Shown piece after piece: positions 1 to 9,099 of a stretch of 64,000 nucleotides of DNA. The stretch comes from Amycolatopsis jejuensis. GTDB taxonomy: Bacteria > Actinomycetota > Actinomycetes > Mycobacteriales > Pseudonocardiaceae. Within the stretch, counting starts at the first letter, position 1. Each line of letters begins with the position of its first letter. Where the stretch lies: assembly GCF_000717335.1 (NCBI RefSeq), contig NZ_JNYZ01000043.1:17147-81146 (forward strand). Reading direction: 5' to 3'. A program made the position numbers and the translations under genes. A model generated the notes under the pieces. That model ran no database searches. It was not told the origin of the DNA and saw nothing but the letters and a program-made list of their open reading frames with translations.

Positions 1-474
1 TCAACTCCACGACGGACCGGCTTTCCCCAGCACAGTCCGCTGCCGGATGGTGACCTGCGGGGTGAACTCGTCGAAGCCCCGGACCCGGGCGAGCGCGTCG
101 CTGTCCAGCACGTCGCGGTCGGCCATGTCGTAGGTGGCCAGGAAACGCCATACGTGGTCGAGGTCGTGCCACCGCCGTCCGCGCAGCAGCCCGGCGGGCG
201 CGACGATGGGTACGTGCTTGGTGTTGTACCAATGGTGAAACGCCGCCAGATCGATGTCCGGGTCCAGCTCGATCTCGATGGTGAACACGTACTGTGCGGA
301 CTCGGCCAGCGGCCGGGCGTCGTCCGCGGAGAAGATCTCCTCGTAGCGCGACCCGGATTCGGCTCGCTCCTCGCTTTCCCGCAACGTCATCCACGATCCG
401 GCGCCCATCAGCACCTCGTACAGCGCGCGACTGTCCGTCGCCGTGTCGTGGGTGGTGACCTGCAGGTAGCTCAT
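1..474 (-). CDS. hypothetical protein, EthD-like dimeric alpha/beta barrel
   Basis: A 157-aa protein whose stop codon is the first three bases of the window. Its central part contains HHWYNTKHVPIV (about residues 80-91), which resembles the histidine/asparagine signature of small ferredoxin-fold dimeric barrels such as the EthD group. No catalytic function can be assigned. It overlaps the upstream nitrilase-family gene by four bases (ATGA), so the two are translationally coupled, and it may be an accessory to that hydrolase's pathway. Fold assignment is inference from one motif. Confidence 0.7.
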   Translation of the reverse strand: MSYLQVTTHDTATDSRALYEVLMGAGSWMTLRESEERAESGSRYEEIFSADDARPLAESAQYVFTIEIELDPDIDLAAFHHWYNTKHVPIVAPAGLLRGRRWHDLDHVWRFLATYDMADRDVLDSDALARVRGFDEFTPQVTIRQRTVLGKAGPSWS

Positions 475-1349
475 CGCGGCCCGACCCGCCCGGCCTGCGA
501 CAGCGATTCGGTGATCTTGCCGTACAACTCGGGACGGCGATCCCGGTACAGCGTCAGGTAACGGCGCTGGGCCCGCAGGTCGGCGGCACGCATCGTGGCG
601 CGGACGGCTTCCTCCTGATCGGTACCGGAAGCCGCCAAAGTGTCGCCGCTGGGACCGGCAATTGCGCTACGGCCGTAGAAAACCTGGTCGCCGTCGGTGC
701 CGGTGCGGTTGCAGCCGAGGAAGAACACGGCGTTCTCCATGCCGCGCGTCGCACATCGCTGGATGATGCTGTCCGGCGGCACCTTGCCCGGCTGCACCGC
801 CGACGCCCACAGCGACACGATGATTTCGGCGCCACCCAGCGCTTGTACCCGCGCGAGTTCGGGGAAACGCACGTCGTAGCACAGGTTCAGCGCGATCGCG
901 CCTAGCTCCGTTTCGTACACATCGACCGTGTCCCCGGCGATGTAGTACTCCTTCTCGTCGCGGCACGCGTGGACCTTGTGGTGGATCCCGGCCACTTCGC
1001 CCGACGGGTCCAGCAGTACGGCGCTGTTGTACAGCACCTCGGGGATCACCGGATGCCGTTGCGAAATCCCTGCCACCACATAGGTTCCGGTTTCCCGGGC
1101 GGCTTCGCCGAGCGCGTCGGTGGTCGGCCCGGGTACCGGCTCGGACGCGGTATACAGCTGTTCGGCGTACTCGTCGTCGCGCGGCGACTGGACGTAGCCG
1201 GTGTTGGCCAGCTCGGGGAACACGACGAGGTCGGCCCCGTATTCGTCCCGTTCCCGCCGGACGAAGTCCGCCATCCGTTTCGCGTTCTTCGCCGGTTCCA
1301 GCGGGACCGAACTGAATTGCACCAGGGACGCCCGGACTTCGTCACGCAT
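471..1349 (-). CDS. carbon-nitrogen hydrolase (nitrilase superfamily)
   Basis: A 292-aa member of the nitrilase/amidase superfamily, which hydrolyses non-peptide C-N bonds (amide, carbamoyl or nitrile). The Glu-Lys-Cys triad is visible: Glu in VVFPELANTGY, Lys in HHKVHACRDEKEYY and the nucleophile Cys in IALNLCYDVRFPE. The start at 1349 is chosen because GGAGG lies five to six bases upstream; a longer frame from 1406 has no such site and adds unrelated residues. It is coupled to the small barrel protein downstream. The substrate is unknown; N-carbamoyl or aliphatic amide substrates are typical of relatives. Confidence 0.9.
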   Translation of the reverse strand: MRDEVRASLVQFSSVPLEPAKNAKRMADFVRRERDEYGADLVVFPELANTGYVQSPRDDEYAEQLYTASEPVPGPTTDALGEAARETGTYVVAGISQRHPVIPEVLYNSAVLLDPSGEVAGIHHKVHACRDEKEYYIAGDTVDVYETELGAIALNLCYDVRFPELARVQALGGAEIIVSLWASAVQPGKVPPDSIIQRCATRGMENAVFFLGCNRTGTDGDQVFYGRSAIAGPSGDTLAASGTDQEEAVRATMRAADLRAQRRYLTLYRDRRPELYGKITESLSQAGRVGPR

Positions 1350-1412
1350 GTGTCGCCTCCAAAAATGAAACAACCAGATCATAGGACGAAACGCGTGGCC
1401 GGGCAAGGCGGG

Positions 1413-3191
1413 TCAGGCGGTTTCCCCGCGCACCAGCCGGGCATACCGGCCGTTCCGGGCAAGCAGCTCCGCATGTGTGCCGCGTTCGGCGATCCGTCCG
1501 CGGTCGAGCACCATGATCTGGTCTGCATGCTCCACAGTGGACAGTCGATGCGCGATGGTCAGCGTCGTCCGTCCCTTCGCGAGCCGGTCCAGCTCCGCCT
1601 GTACTGCCCGTTCCGTCCGGTTGTCCAGCGCGCTGGTCGCCTCGTCGAGGATCAGCACCGGTGGGTTGCGCAACAGGATCCGCGCGATGGCCATGCGCTG
1701 TTTCTCGCCGCCGGAGAACCGGTAACCGCGCTGGCCGACCACCGTGTCGTACCCGTCGGGCAGCGCGGCCAGCGTGTCGTGGATGTGCGCGGCTTTGGCG
1801 GCGTTCTCCAGTTCCTCGTCGGTGGCGTCCGGTTTGGCGAACCGCAGGTTTTCCCGTACTGACGCGTGAAACAGGTACGTCTCCTGCGACACCAGCCCGA
1901 CCCCGGCGGCGAGCGACGCGAGGGTGACGTCCCGGACGTCGTCGCCGTCCACGCACACCTTCCCTTCGGTCGTCTCGTAAAGCCGGGCGACGAGGTAAGC
2001 GAGCGTGGTCTTCCCGGAACCCGTCGAGCCGACCAACGCCGTGGTAGTCCCGGCGGGTACGTCCAGGTCGATGTCGCGCAGCGTCCACGGGCCGTCGTCG
2101 CCATAGCGAAACGACACCCCGCGCATCGACACCGCACCGCCGCGCGGAACCAGTTCGCGCGCCCCCGGCCGGTCGCCGATCTCCACCGGCAGGTCGAGGA
2201 CCTCGAAGATCCGCCCGAACAACGCCTTCGCCGACGCGACGTTCTGGCTCACCGTCTGCATTGCGGTCGCCGGCGCGAGCAGCCGGTTCAGCATGCTGGT
2301 GAACGCGACCACGGTGCCGAGCGACACCGCCGCGGCGCCACCGGCGAACTCCAGCCCGGCCACCCAGTAGACCAGCGCCGGGACGATCGTGAGGCTCATC
2401 GTCCGCGACGCGCGCTGCCAGCGTCCGGCCAGCGCGGCACTGCGTTCGAGCGCGGCGACCTCGCGCGACTCGGTCGCGAACCGGTCGCGCATCAGTTGCC
2501 CGTTGCCCATCGTCTTGGCCAGCAGCACGCCGGTGACCGACAGCGATTCCTCGACGATCGTGGTCAGCCGGGCCATCCGCCGGGTCCGGCCGCGCGCGAG
2601 CTTCCGCTGCTTCCCGCCCAGCCGCAGCGTGAAGAGCAGGAACAACGGCACGACCACCAGCGACAGCAGGGCGAGCTGCCAGTCCATGATCAGGATCGCG
2701 GCCGCGATCGCCAGCGCGGTGGTGCCGTTCTGCACGATCGACGCGGCGGTGCCGGTGACGACGTTGTCCACCCCGCCGATGTCGTTGAACACCCGCGACA
2801 GCACTTCGCCGGTCTTCGTTCGGGTGTAGAAGCCGAGCGACATCCGCTGGAGGTGGCTGTACACCGATACCCGCAGGTCGTTCATCACGCGCTGGCCGAT
2901 GGTGTTGGACAGGCCGGTGGTGCGCACGCTCAGCGCGCCGGACCCGAGCGCGGCGGCGATCATCCCGACCGCCAGCAGGCTCACCAGCAGTGCGTCGCGG
3001 TGGGGGAGGGCGTCGTCGAGCATCTCCCGCAGCAGGAAGGGCGAGGTCACGCCCAGCCCGGCCTGTACCACCAGCAGTCCGCACAGCGCGGCCAGCGCGC
3101 GCCGGTGCGGCCGGAACAGCCCGGCGATGCGGCGGAACGGCACGTGCTCGTCCTCGTCCCCGGCCGGTTCGGTCAGCTGGACTGATTTCAT
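1413..3191 (-). CDS. ABC transporter, fused permease/ATPase (exporter type)
   Basis: A 592-aa half-transporter. The N-terminal six-helix exporter domain spans about residues 25-310 and the nucleotide-binding domain follows. Walker A is GSTGSGKTT (about residue 390), the ABC signature is FSGGEKQR (about residue 493), and Walker B runs into LILDEATSALD. A homodimer in the cytoplasmic membrane is expected, exporting lipids, drugs or peptides; the substrate cannot be told. It has no paired half-transporter next to it. The start codon lies within a short inverted repeat (3189-3200), which may be an operator. Confidence 0.92.
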   Translation of the reverse strand: MKSVQLTEPAGDEDEHVPFRRIAGLFRPHRRALAALCGLLVVQAGLGVTSPFLLREMLDDALPHRDALLVSLLAVGMIAAALGSGALSVRTTGLSNTIGQRVMNDLRVSVYSHLQRMSLGFYTRTKTGEVLSRVFNDIGGVDNVVTGTAASIVQNGTTALAIAAAILIMDWQLALLSLVVVPLFLLFTLRLGGKQRKLARGRTRRMARLTTIVEESLSVTGVLLAKTMGNGQLMRDRFATESREVAALERSAALAGRWQRASRTMSLTIVPALVYWVAGLEFAGGAAAVSLGTVVAFTSMLNRLLAPATAMQTVSQNVASAKALFGRIFEVLDLPVEIGDRPGARELVPRGGAVSMRGVSFRYGDDGPWTLRDIDLDVPAGTTTALVGSTGSGKTTLAYLVARLYETTEGKVCVDGDDVRDVTLASLAAGVGLVSQETYLFHASVRENLRFAKPDATDEELENAAKAAHIHDTLAALPDGYDTVVGQRGYRFSGGEKQRMAIARILLRNPPVLILDEATSALDNRTERAVQAELDRLAKGRTTLTIAHRLSTVEHADQIMVLDRGRIAERGTHAELLARNGRYARLVRGETA

Positions 3192-3227
3192 ACTCGTATG
3201 TTTACTTTTTCTCGACCTGGTGTCGAG
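3189..3227. promoter_or_regulatory. two inverted repeats at the ABC exporter start
   Basis: CATAC-TC-GTATG (3189-3200) covers the ABC start codon, and CTCGAC-N5-GTCGAG (3211-3227) lies just upstream. The surrounding sequence is unusually A/T-rich for this genome. The position suits repressor binding or an RNA hairpin controlling the exporter. No regulator gene is adjacent, so the role is inferred. Confidence 0.35.
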
Positions 3228-3399
3228 TGATTTTCTTGTTGTTCAATGGATACTGCTCGGGCATTTTGTACTCTGATGCCTAGTAACAGGCCTGCGCCTG
3301 TGAAGCCGGGTGGCCGGGGCGGCTACCCTCGGGGGATGCCGGGGGTGCCGAGTGCCGCCCGGCACGCGAACTCTCGACCCAGCTGGAGCGTGCACCCCC

Positions 3400-4938
3400 G
3401 TGTTCGACACCCTCTCCGATCGGCTCACCTCGGCCCTTCAGTCGCTCTCGCGCAAGGGCCGGCTGTCCGACGCCGACATCGACGCCACCGCGCGCGAGAT
3501 CCGCATCGCGCTGCTGGAGGCGGACGTCGCGCTGCCGGTGGTCAAGGCGTTCATCGCGAAGATCAAAGAGCGGGCGAAGGGCGCCGAGGTCTCCCAGGCG
3601 CTGAACCCGGCACAGCAGGTCATCAAGATCGTCAACGAGGAGCTCGTGGCGATCCTCGGCGGCGAAACGCGCAGGCTGAACCTGGCGAAGAACCCGCCGT
3701 CGGTGATCATGCTCGCGGGTCTGCAGGGCGCCGGTAAGACGACGCTCGCCGGGAAGCTCGCGATGTGGCTGAAGAAGCAGGGCCACGCGCCGATGCTGGT
3801 CGCCTGTGACCTCCAGCGGCCCAACGCGGTCACGCAGCTGCAGGTGGTCGGCGAGCGGGCCGGGGTCACCACGTTCGCGCCCGAGCCGGGCAACGGCGTC
3901 GGCGATCCGGTGGACGTCGCGCGCCGTGCGATCGAGGAAGCCCGGCACGCGCAGCACGACATCGTGGTGGTCGACACCGCTGGTCGGCTGGGTGTCGATG
4001 AAGAGCTGATGAAGCAGGCCGCGGACATCCGCGACGCGGTCGAGCCCGACGAAGTCCTGTTCGTGGTCGACGCCATGATCGGCCAGGACGCCGTCACCAC
4101 CGCCGAGGCCTTCCGCGACGGCGTCGGGTTCACCGGTGTCGTGCTCACGAAGCTCGACGGCGACGCCCGCGGTGGTGCCGCGCTGTCCGTCCGCGACGTC
4201 ACCGGGCAGCCGATCCTCTTCGCGTCCAACGGCGAGAAGCTCGAGGACTTCGACACCTTCCACCCGGACCGGATGGCGTCGCGCATCCTCGGCATGGGCG
4301 ACATGCTCACCCTGATCGAGCAGGCCGAACAGCACTTCGACCAGGAGCAGGCCGAACAGGCCGCGCAGAAGCTCACCAGCGGGCAGCTCACGCTGGAGGA
4401 CTTCCTCGAGCAGATGCTCGCCGTGCGCAAGATGGGCCCGATCGGCAACCTGCTCGGCATGCTGCCCGGCGCGGGCCAGATGAAAGACCAGCTCGCGCAG
4501 GTCGACGACAAGCACCTGGACCGGCTGCAGGCGATCATCCGCGGCATGACCCCGGCCGAGCGGGACAACCCGAAGATGATCAACGGGTCGCGCCGGCTGC
4601 GCATCGCGAACGGCTCCGGGGTCACCGTGCGCGAGGTCAACGACCTGGTCAACCGCTTCTTCGAGGCGCGGAAGATGATGGCCCAGATGGCCGGCCGGTT
4701 CGGCTTCGGCGGGGGCGGCAGCAAGACGCGCAAGGGCAAGAAGGGGAAGAAGGGCAAGGGGCGCGGCCCCACGCAGCCCAAGATGCGCGGCGGGATGCCC
4801 GGCGGCATGCCGATGCTGCCTCCCGGCGGCATGGGTGGCGGTGGCATGCCGGACCTGTCGCAGCTCGGCGGCATGAACGACGTACCCGGCTTCGACCCGT
4901 CGAAGTTCAAGCTCCCGAAGGACCCGAACAACAATTGA
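3400..4938 (+). CDS. ffh: signal recognition particle protein Ffh
   Basis: A 512-aa SRP GTPase that binds 4.5S RNA and signal sequences and delivers ribosomes to FtsY at the membrane. The NG domain has P-loop GLQGAGKTT (about residue 107), DTAGRLG (about 192) and TKLDGDARGG (about 250). The methionine-rich M domain follows (about 300-430), then a long Lys/Gly/Met/Pro-rich tail that includes KGKKGKKGKG. The GTG at 3400 is preferred: it has GGAG at 3385 and gives the usual start MFDTLSDRL; an ATG at 3310 would add about 30 non-homologous residues. The downstream amidohydrolase overlaps its stop codon. Confidence 0.97.
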   Translation: MFDTLSDRLTSALQSLSRKGRLSDADIDATAREIRIALLEADVALPVVKAFIAKIKERAKGAEVSQALNPAQQVIKIVNEELVAILGGETRRLNLAKNPPSVIMLAGLQGAGKTTLAGKLAMWLKKQGHAPMLVACDLQRPNAVTQLQVVGERAGVTTFAPEPGNGVGDPVDVARRAIEEARHAQHDIVVVDTAGRLGVDEELMKQAADIRDAVEPDEVLFVVDAMIGQDAVTTAEAFRDGVGFTGVVLTKLDGDARGGAALSVRDVTGQPILFASNGEKLEDFDTFHPDRMASRILGMGDMLTLIEQAEQHFDQEQAEQAAQKLTSGQLTLEDFLEQMLAVRKMGPIGNLLGMLPGAGQMKDQLAQVDDKHLDRLQAIIRGMTPAERDNPKMINGSRRLRIANGSGVTVREVNDLVNRFFEARKMMAQMAGRFGFGGGGSKTRKGKKGKKGKGRGPTQPKMRGGMPGGMPMLPPGGMGGGGMPDLSQLGGMNDVPGFDPSKFKLPKDPNNN

Positions 4939-6008
4939 GCCCGCTGCACCTTTCCGGCACCGTCCTTCCCGACGGCGAGCCGCGTGACCTCTGGATCGAC
5001 GGCGGACGGCTGTCGTTCGAGCCCGTCCCCGGCGCGGAAACCCTGTCCACCGGCGGGTTCCTGGTGCCGGGGCTCGTCGACGCGCACTGCCACCCCGGCC
5101 TCGGCCCGCAGGGCGGCCTTGGCGTCGACGTGGCGGCGGAGCAAGCGGCGACCGACCGCGACGCGGGCACGCTGCTGATCCGCGACTGCGGCCTGCCGCT
5201 CGACGTACGGCCCCTGCAGTCCCGCGCCGACCTGCCCACGATCATCCGCTGCGGACGGCATCTCGCACTGCCGAAGAGGTACATCCCGGGCTTCGCGATC
5301 GAGCTGGACGACCCGGAGCTGCTGCCCGACGCAGTCGCCGAACAGGCCCGCGACGGCGACGGCTGGGTCAAGCTGGTCGGCGACTGGATCGACCGCGGGC
5401 AAGGCGACCTCGCGCCGTTGTGGCCGGACGACGTGCTGGCCGAAGCAATCCGCGTCGCCCACGATCTCGGCGCGCGCGTAACGGCGCATGTGTTCGGCGA
5501 AGCCGCGTTGCCGGGCCTCATCGACGCAGGCATCGACTGTCTCGAACACGGCACCGCCTTGTCCTCAGACCAGCTGGCGGAACTCGCGCGCCGCGACGTC
5601 GCTCTCGTGCCCACGCTGATCAACATCGAGAACTTCCCGGGTATCGCGGACAAGGCGGGCAAGTACCCGACGTACGCGGCACACATGCGCGCCCTGCACG
5701 CAGGCGTGGCCGAGATGGTGTCTTCAGCAGTCGAAGCAGGCGTACGCGTCTTCGCGGGCACTGATGCGGGAGGCATGGTTGACCACGGCCGTATCGCTGA
5801 CGAGGTCGAAGCGCTCCATCGCGCAGGCATGTCCCGTACGCAGGCGCTCGCCAGCGCGTCCTGGGCAGCCCGCGAGTGGCTCGGCCACCCGGGCATCGAA
5901 CACGGCGCCCCGGCCGACCTGATCGTCTATCCGGACGACCCACGCACCGATCTGGCCGCCCTGCACCACCCGAGCCACATCGTCTTGCGCGGCACCGTCT
6001 TCCACTGA
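4935..6008 (+). CDS. amidohydrolase family protein
   Basis: A 357-aa metal-dependent hydrolase of the amidohydrolase TIM-barrel superfamily. Motifs: HxH in VDAHCHPGLGP (about residue 50), a metal-ligand His in VTAHVFGEA, CLEHGTAL and the C-terminal Asp in FAGTDAGG (about residue 274). Relatives act on cyclic amides, imidazolonepropionate-like compounds or amino-acid amides; the substrate is unknown here. The only plausible start is TTG at 4935, overlapping the ffh stop, so translation is coupled to ffh. This neighbour is not functionally related to SRP. Confidence 0.88.
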   Translation: MSPLHLSGTVLPDGEPRDLWIDGGRLSFEPVPGAETLSTGGFLVPGLVDAHCHPGLGPQGGLGVDVAAEQAATDRDAGTLLIRDCGLPLDVRPLQSRADLPTIIRCGRHLALPKRYIPGFAIELDDPELLPDAVAEQARDGDGWVKLVGDWIDRGQGDLAPLWPDDVLAEAIRVAHDLGARVTAHVFGEAALPGLIDAGIDCLEHGTALSSDQLAELARRDVALVPTLINIENFPGIADKAGKYPTYAAHMRALHAGVAEMVSSAVEAGVRVFAGTDAGGMVDHGRIADEVEALHRAGMSRTQALASASWAAREWLGHPGIEHGAPADLIVYPDDPRTDLAALHHPSHIVLRGTVFH

Positions 6009-6067
6009 CTTTCACTGGGCGGAAGCATCGACGGGGTTCGCGGCTCGCACCCTTCTACCGTCATTCC

Positions 6068-6733
6068 ATGAGCCGACACCTGATGCTGGTCCACGGAGCC
6101 TGGCACGGCGCCTGGGCCTGGGAAGCCGTCGCGCCGCTGCTGACGGAACAGGGGTTCACGGTGCACACCGTCGATCTGCCCAGCAGCGGCGACCTTGGTG
6201 ACTTGCGCGCCGACGCCGCCGTCGTCCGCGCCGCGGCCAGCGCGATCGACGAGCCCGTGACCCTGGTCGGCCACTCCTACGGCGGCATGGCGATCACGGA
6301 GGCTTCGGCGAGCCTCGACAACGTCGACCACCTGGTCTACGTCGCCGCGTTCCTGCTTCCCGAAGGACTGTCGGTGCTCCAGGCAGTGGGCGGCACCCCG
6401 CCGCCGTGGTGGGTGATCGACGCGGACCGGCGCACGGTCGAGGTCGCCGACCCGGTCGCGGTCTTCTACCACGACTGCCCTCCCGAGGTCGCGGGTCGCG
6501 TCGGCAAGCAATCGCTCGACTCGTTCGAGCAGCCGCTGTCCGGTGCGGGGTGGACGAAGATCCCCAGCACGTACGTCCTCTGCGAGCACGACGCCGCGAT
6601 TCCGCCGTTCGCTCAAGAAGAAATGGCCAAAGCCGCCGGAGCCACGGTACGCATGCCGACCGGACACTCGCCGTTCTTCGCCGATCCCGCCGGACTGACC
6701 CGGCATCTCGCCGCCATCGCCGCTACTGCCTGA
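6068..6733 (+). CDS. alpha/beta hydrolase (EstC/salicylate-esterase-like)
   Basis: A 221-aa alpha/beta-hydrolase fold enzyme. It begins LMLVHGAWHGAWAWE, with the oxyanion-hole HG, and has nucleophile elbow GHSYGG (about residue 68), an Asp candidate in EHDAAIPP and the catalytic His in TGHSPFF (about 198). This arrangement resembles small esterases of the methyl-salicylate esterase/hydroxynitrile lyase group. The ATG at 6068 gives the standard N-terminus. It probably forms its own unit, 59 bases after the amidohydrolase and just before a 30-bp repeat array. Confidence 0.9.
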   Translation: MSRHLMLVHGAWHGAWAWEAVAPLLTEQGFTVHTVDLPSSGDLGDLRADAAVVRAAASAIDEPVTLVGHSYGGMAITEASASLDNVDHLVYVAAFLLPEGLSVLQAVGGTPPPWWVIDADRRTVEVADPVAVFYHDCPPEVAGRVGKQSLDSFEQPLSGAGWTKIPSTYVLCEHDAAIPPFAQEEMAKAAGATVRMPTGHSPFFADPAGLTRHLAAIAATA

Positions 6734-6740
6734 TCCCGCC

Positions 6741-6830
6741 CCAATGCCACATTCGCTGCATCTCACGCACCCAATGCCACATTGGCTGCATCTGACGCAC
6801 CCAATGCCACATTGGGTGCATCCCCCACCA
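6741..6830. repeat. three tandem 30-bp units with imperfect palindrome
   Basis: Exactly 30-bp spaced units begin at 6741, 6771 and 6801, each opening with CCAATGCCACATT and running into a TGCATC segment. In the last two units CCAATGCCACATTGG forms an imperfect dyad. The array lies in the short gap between the hydrolase stop and the first CPBP gene. It is not CRISPR: there are no distinct spacers. It may be an interspersed repeat family or a transcription-end structure. Confidence 0.8.
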
Positions 6831-6878
6831 CCCCACCCCGGCGGGATGCGCCACCGAGCGGGCACCTAGCGTGAGCCG

Positions 6879-7601
6879 GTGGCCGAAAACGGTGGGGACA
6901 AACGGGTGTTCGGCGCCCACTGGGCGTTCGTTGCGTTCTTCGCCGGGGTCGCCGGGTACCACCTCGTCACGCTCGGCACCGCCGCCGCCGTCAACCACCA
7001 GTTCGGCGACGACGATCCGGTCGACCTCTTCGCCGGTCCGTTGCTGCTGCTGGCCTTCCTGCCGAACCTGGTGCTCGGGCTCGGCCCGCTGCTCGGCTCC
7101 GCCCGCTTCGGCACGGGTCCGGAAGCCGACTTCGGGCTGCGCACCCGCGGGCGCGACGTCCGTATCGGCCTTGCCTGCGGCGCGCTCGCCCTCGTGGTCG
7201 GGTTCCTGCTCAACCTCGGCGAGATTGCCATCTTCGGCGGCGACGAGGTGTCCGACAGCCCGCTCACCGATCTGCCCGACGTCTCCGGCGGGAATCCGGT
7301 CTGGCTCGTCGCCGCGGCGCTGGTGCTCGTGATCGCCGTCCCGGTCACCGAGGAACTGCTCGTGCGCGGGGCGCTGTGGAACGCCCTCGTGCACCACCGG
7401 GTCCCGCCGTGGGTGGTGCTGGTGCTCACGTCACTGGTGTTCGCCCAGCTGCACGGCGAGGCCACGCGCACGATCGCGCTGTTCGGCCAGGGCCTGGTGC
7501 TCGGGCTGGCGCGGTACTACTCCGGCCGCACGTCGGCGAGTGTCATCGCGCACGCGGCCAACAACCTCCCGCCCGCCGTGCTGCTCTTCACCGGTCACTG
7601 A
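6879..7601 (+). CDS. CPBP family intramembrane metalloprotease
   Basis: A 240-aa multi-spanning membrane protein of the CPBP (CAAX protease/bacteriocin-processing, formerly Abi) family. Glutamate motif EELLVRG (about residue 156), FAQLHG, and C-terminal AHAANNLPPAV provide the Glu, His and His/Asn residues of the membrane-embedded active site. GTG at 6879 starts the frame; the ribosome site is weak. A second member follows, so the two are probably a tandem paralogous pair. The substrate is unknown. Confidence 0.88.
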   Translation: MAENGGDKRVFGAHWAFVAFFAGVAGYHLVTLGTAAAVNHQFGDDDPVDLFAGPLLLLAFLPNLVLGLGPLLGSARFGTGPEADFGLRTRGRDVRIGLACGALALVVGFLLNLGEIAIFGGDEVSDSPLTDLPDVSGGNPVWLVAAALVLVIAVPVTEELLVRGALWNALVHHRVPPWVVLVLTSLVFAQLHGEATRTIALFGQGLVLGLARYYSGRTSASVIAHAANNLPPAVLLFTGH

Positions 7602-7683
7602 GCGATGCCGGTGCGAGTACTGTGCGAAACCGTTTCGGCGGCTAGGCTCGACCGGTGAGCCGAGCGAGCACGGGAGGGCGGGC

Positions 7684-8475
7684 GTGACCACTTCACAGTC
7701 CCGCGAGCCCCTTCCCGGCGCGCTCTCGCCGGAGGACTTCGTGGCCGAACCCGCCACGTTCCCGGCGCACCGCTGGGGGTTCGGGGCCTTTCTGCTGGTC
7801 GAGGCGATCCTGCTCGCGTCGGCCGCGTTCGTCGGCGTGCTCGCCGGCCAGCCGGCGCCAGGGCGGCCGCTCCCGATCAGCACGGTGCTGCTGGGGACGA
7901 TGCTGCCCACCATGATCGCCGCCGGCGCCGCGGTGCTCGTCACCCTCGTGCGCGGCAACGGGCCGAGGCTGGACCTGCGGCTCGAATGGCGCTGGGCCGA
8001 CGTGCGGGTCGGCGTCAAGTTCGGCCTGCTCGGCCTCGTGCTCACCACGCTGAGCGCGTACGTGTGGACGCAGCTGGTCGGCTCGTCGAACGCGACCTCG
8101 GCGATCAGCGCGCTGGTCGACGACCGCAAGATGTCCGTGCCCGCCGCCGCGGTGATGTTCGGCTACCTGTGGCTGGCCGGGCCGATCTGCGAGGAGATCA
8201 TCTACCGCGGCCTGCTCTGGGGCGCGGTCGAGCGGCTGCAGTGGCGCAGCGAGAAATGGGGCCGGTTCGCCGCGTTCCTGCTGTCCACCGCGGTGTTCGC
8301 GGCGAGTCACCTCGAACCGCTGCGCACCACGCTGCTCCTCGTGATCTCGATCCCGATCGGGCTCGCCAGGCTGTCCACCGGACGGCTGGCGGGCAGCATC
8401 GTCGCGCACGCCATGAACAACTTCCTCCCGGCCGTCGCGATCCTGCTCGGCGCGCTCGGGACGGCCTCGTTCTGA
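7684..8475 (+). CDS. CPBP family intramembrane metalloprotease (second copy)
   Basis: A 263-aa polytopic membrane protein of the same family as its upstream neighbour. Motifs are EEIIYRGLLWG (about residue 169), FAASHLEP and HAMNNFLPA. GTG at 7684 is chosen because a GGGAGG tract lies just upstream; the longer open frame from 7540 runs over the previous gene. Low similarity outside the motifs points to an old duplication or independent recruitment. It sits immediately before the ribosomal-protein operon. Confidence 0.88.
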   Translation: MTTSQSREPLPGALSPEDFVAEPATFPAHRWGFGAFLLVEAILLASAAFVGVLAGQPAPGRPLPISTVLLGTMLPTMIAAGAAVLVTLVRGNGPRLDLRLEWRWADVRVGVKFGLLGLVLTTLSAYVWTQLVGSSNATSAISALVDDRKMSVPAAAVMFGYLWLAGPICEEIIYRGLLWGAVERLQWRSEKWGRFAAFLLSTAVFAASHLEPLRTTLLLVISIPIGLARLSTGRLAGSIVAHAMNNFLPAVAILLGALGTASF

Positions 8476-8515
8476 AGCCGGTCCGGCAGGCCCCTGCGCA
8501 GGCACAACAAGGGCG

Positions 8516-8550
8516 TCTGGCAGAATGTTCGCTTGCCCGCTTCTGCCGGA
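8516..8550 (+). promoter_or_regulatory. leader hairpin upstream of rpsP
   Basis: Arms TCTGGCAGAA (8516-8525) and TTCTGCCGGA (8541-8550) pair over ten positions with one T-G wobble and a 15-base loop, about 105 bases before the rpsP start. It could be a 5'-UTR element of the rpsP operon or the terminator of the CPBP gene. No T-tract follows. Confidence 0.4.
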
Positions 8551-8655
8551 CCCTCTCACCGTGCGGAAGCTCCTGACCTTCGGGTGCCCGCGGCCCTGTC
8601 CCCACGGGGTTCGGCGTGCGCCCGCACCAGAGAGCAACGAGGAGTACCCACACCC

Positions 8656-9099
8656 GTGGCCGTCAAGATCAAGCTGCAGCGCCTCGGCAAGATCCGTGCG
8701 CCGTACTACCGCATCATCATCGCCGACGCGCGCACCCGCCGGGACGGCAAGGCCATCGAGACGATCGGCAAGTACCACCCGAAGGAAGAGCCGAGCCTGA
8801 TCGAGGTCGACACCGAGCGCGCGCAGTACTGGCTGGGCGTCGGCGCGCAGCCGACCGAGCCGGTGCAGCGCATCCTCGAGATCACCGGCGACTGGCAGAA
8901 GTTCAAGGGCCTGCCGGGCGCCGAGGGCACCCTGAAGGTGGCCGAGCCGAAGCCGTCGAAGCAGGACCTGTTCAACGCGGCGCTGGCCGCGGCGGGCGAG
9001 GAGCCCTCCGCCGAGGCCACCACGCCGAAGAAGAAGCCGGCCCCGAAGAAGGCCGACGCCGACAAGGCCGAAGGTACCGAGGGCGAGAAGTCCGAGTGA
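8656..9099 (+). CDS. rpsP: 30S ribosomal protein S16
   Basis: A 147-aa S16. The core (about residues 1-85, [18 protein letters not shown]) matches the family, which helps assemble the 30S 5' domain. A Lys/Ala/Glu/Pro-rich tail of about 50 residues is appended, common in actinobacterial S16. Start GTG 8656 has GAGGAGT upstream. The stop overlaps the GTG start of khpA, so the operon is translationally coupled. Confidence 0.97.
   Translation: MAVKIKLQRLGKIRAPYYRIIIADARTRRDGKAIETIGKYHPKEEPSLIEVDTERAQYWLGVGAQPTEPVQRILEITGDWQKFKGLPGAEGTLKVAEPKPSKQDLFNAALAAAGEEPSAEATTPKKKPAPKKADADKAEGTEGEKSE

Noticed and set aside
1342..3084. 580-codon frame overlapping the ABC transporter
   Set aside because: Out-of-frame shadow of the transporter, Arg-rich and without motifs.
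3280..5549. Long minus-strand frames opposite ffh and the amidohydrolase
   Set aside because: They are shadows of high-GC coding DNA; composition is unlike real proteins and the plus-strand genes have clear family motifs.
6741..6830. Possible CRISPR array
   Set aside because: Period of 30 bp with no unique spacers and no cas genes; a simple tandem repeat.
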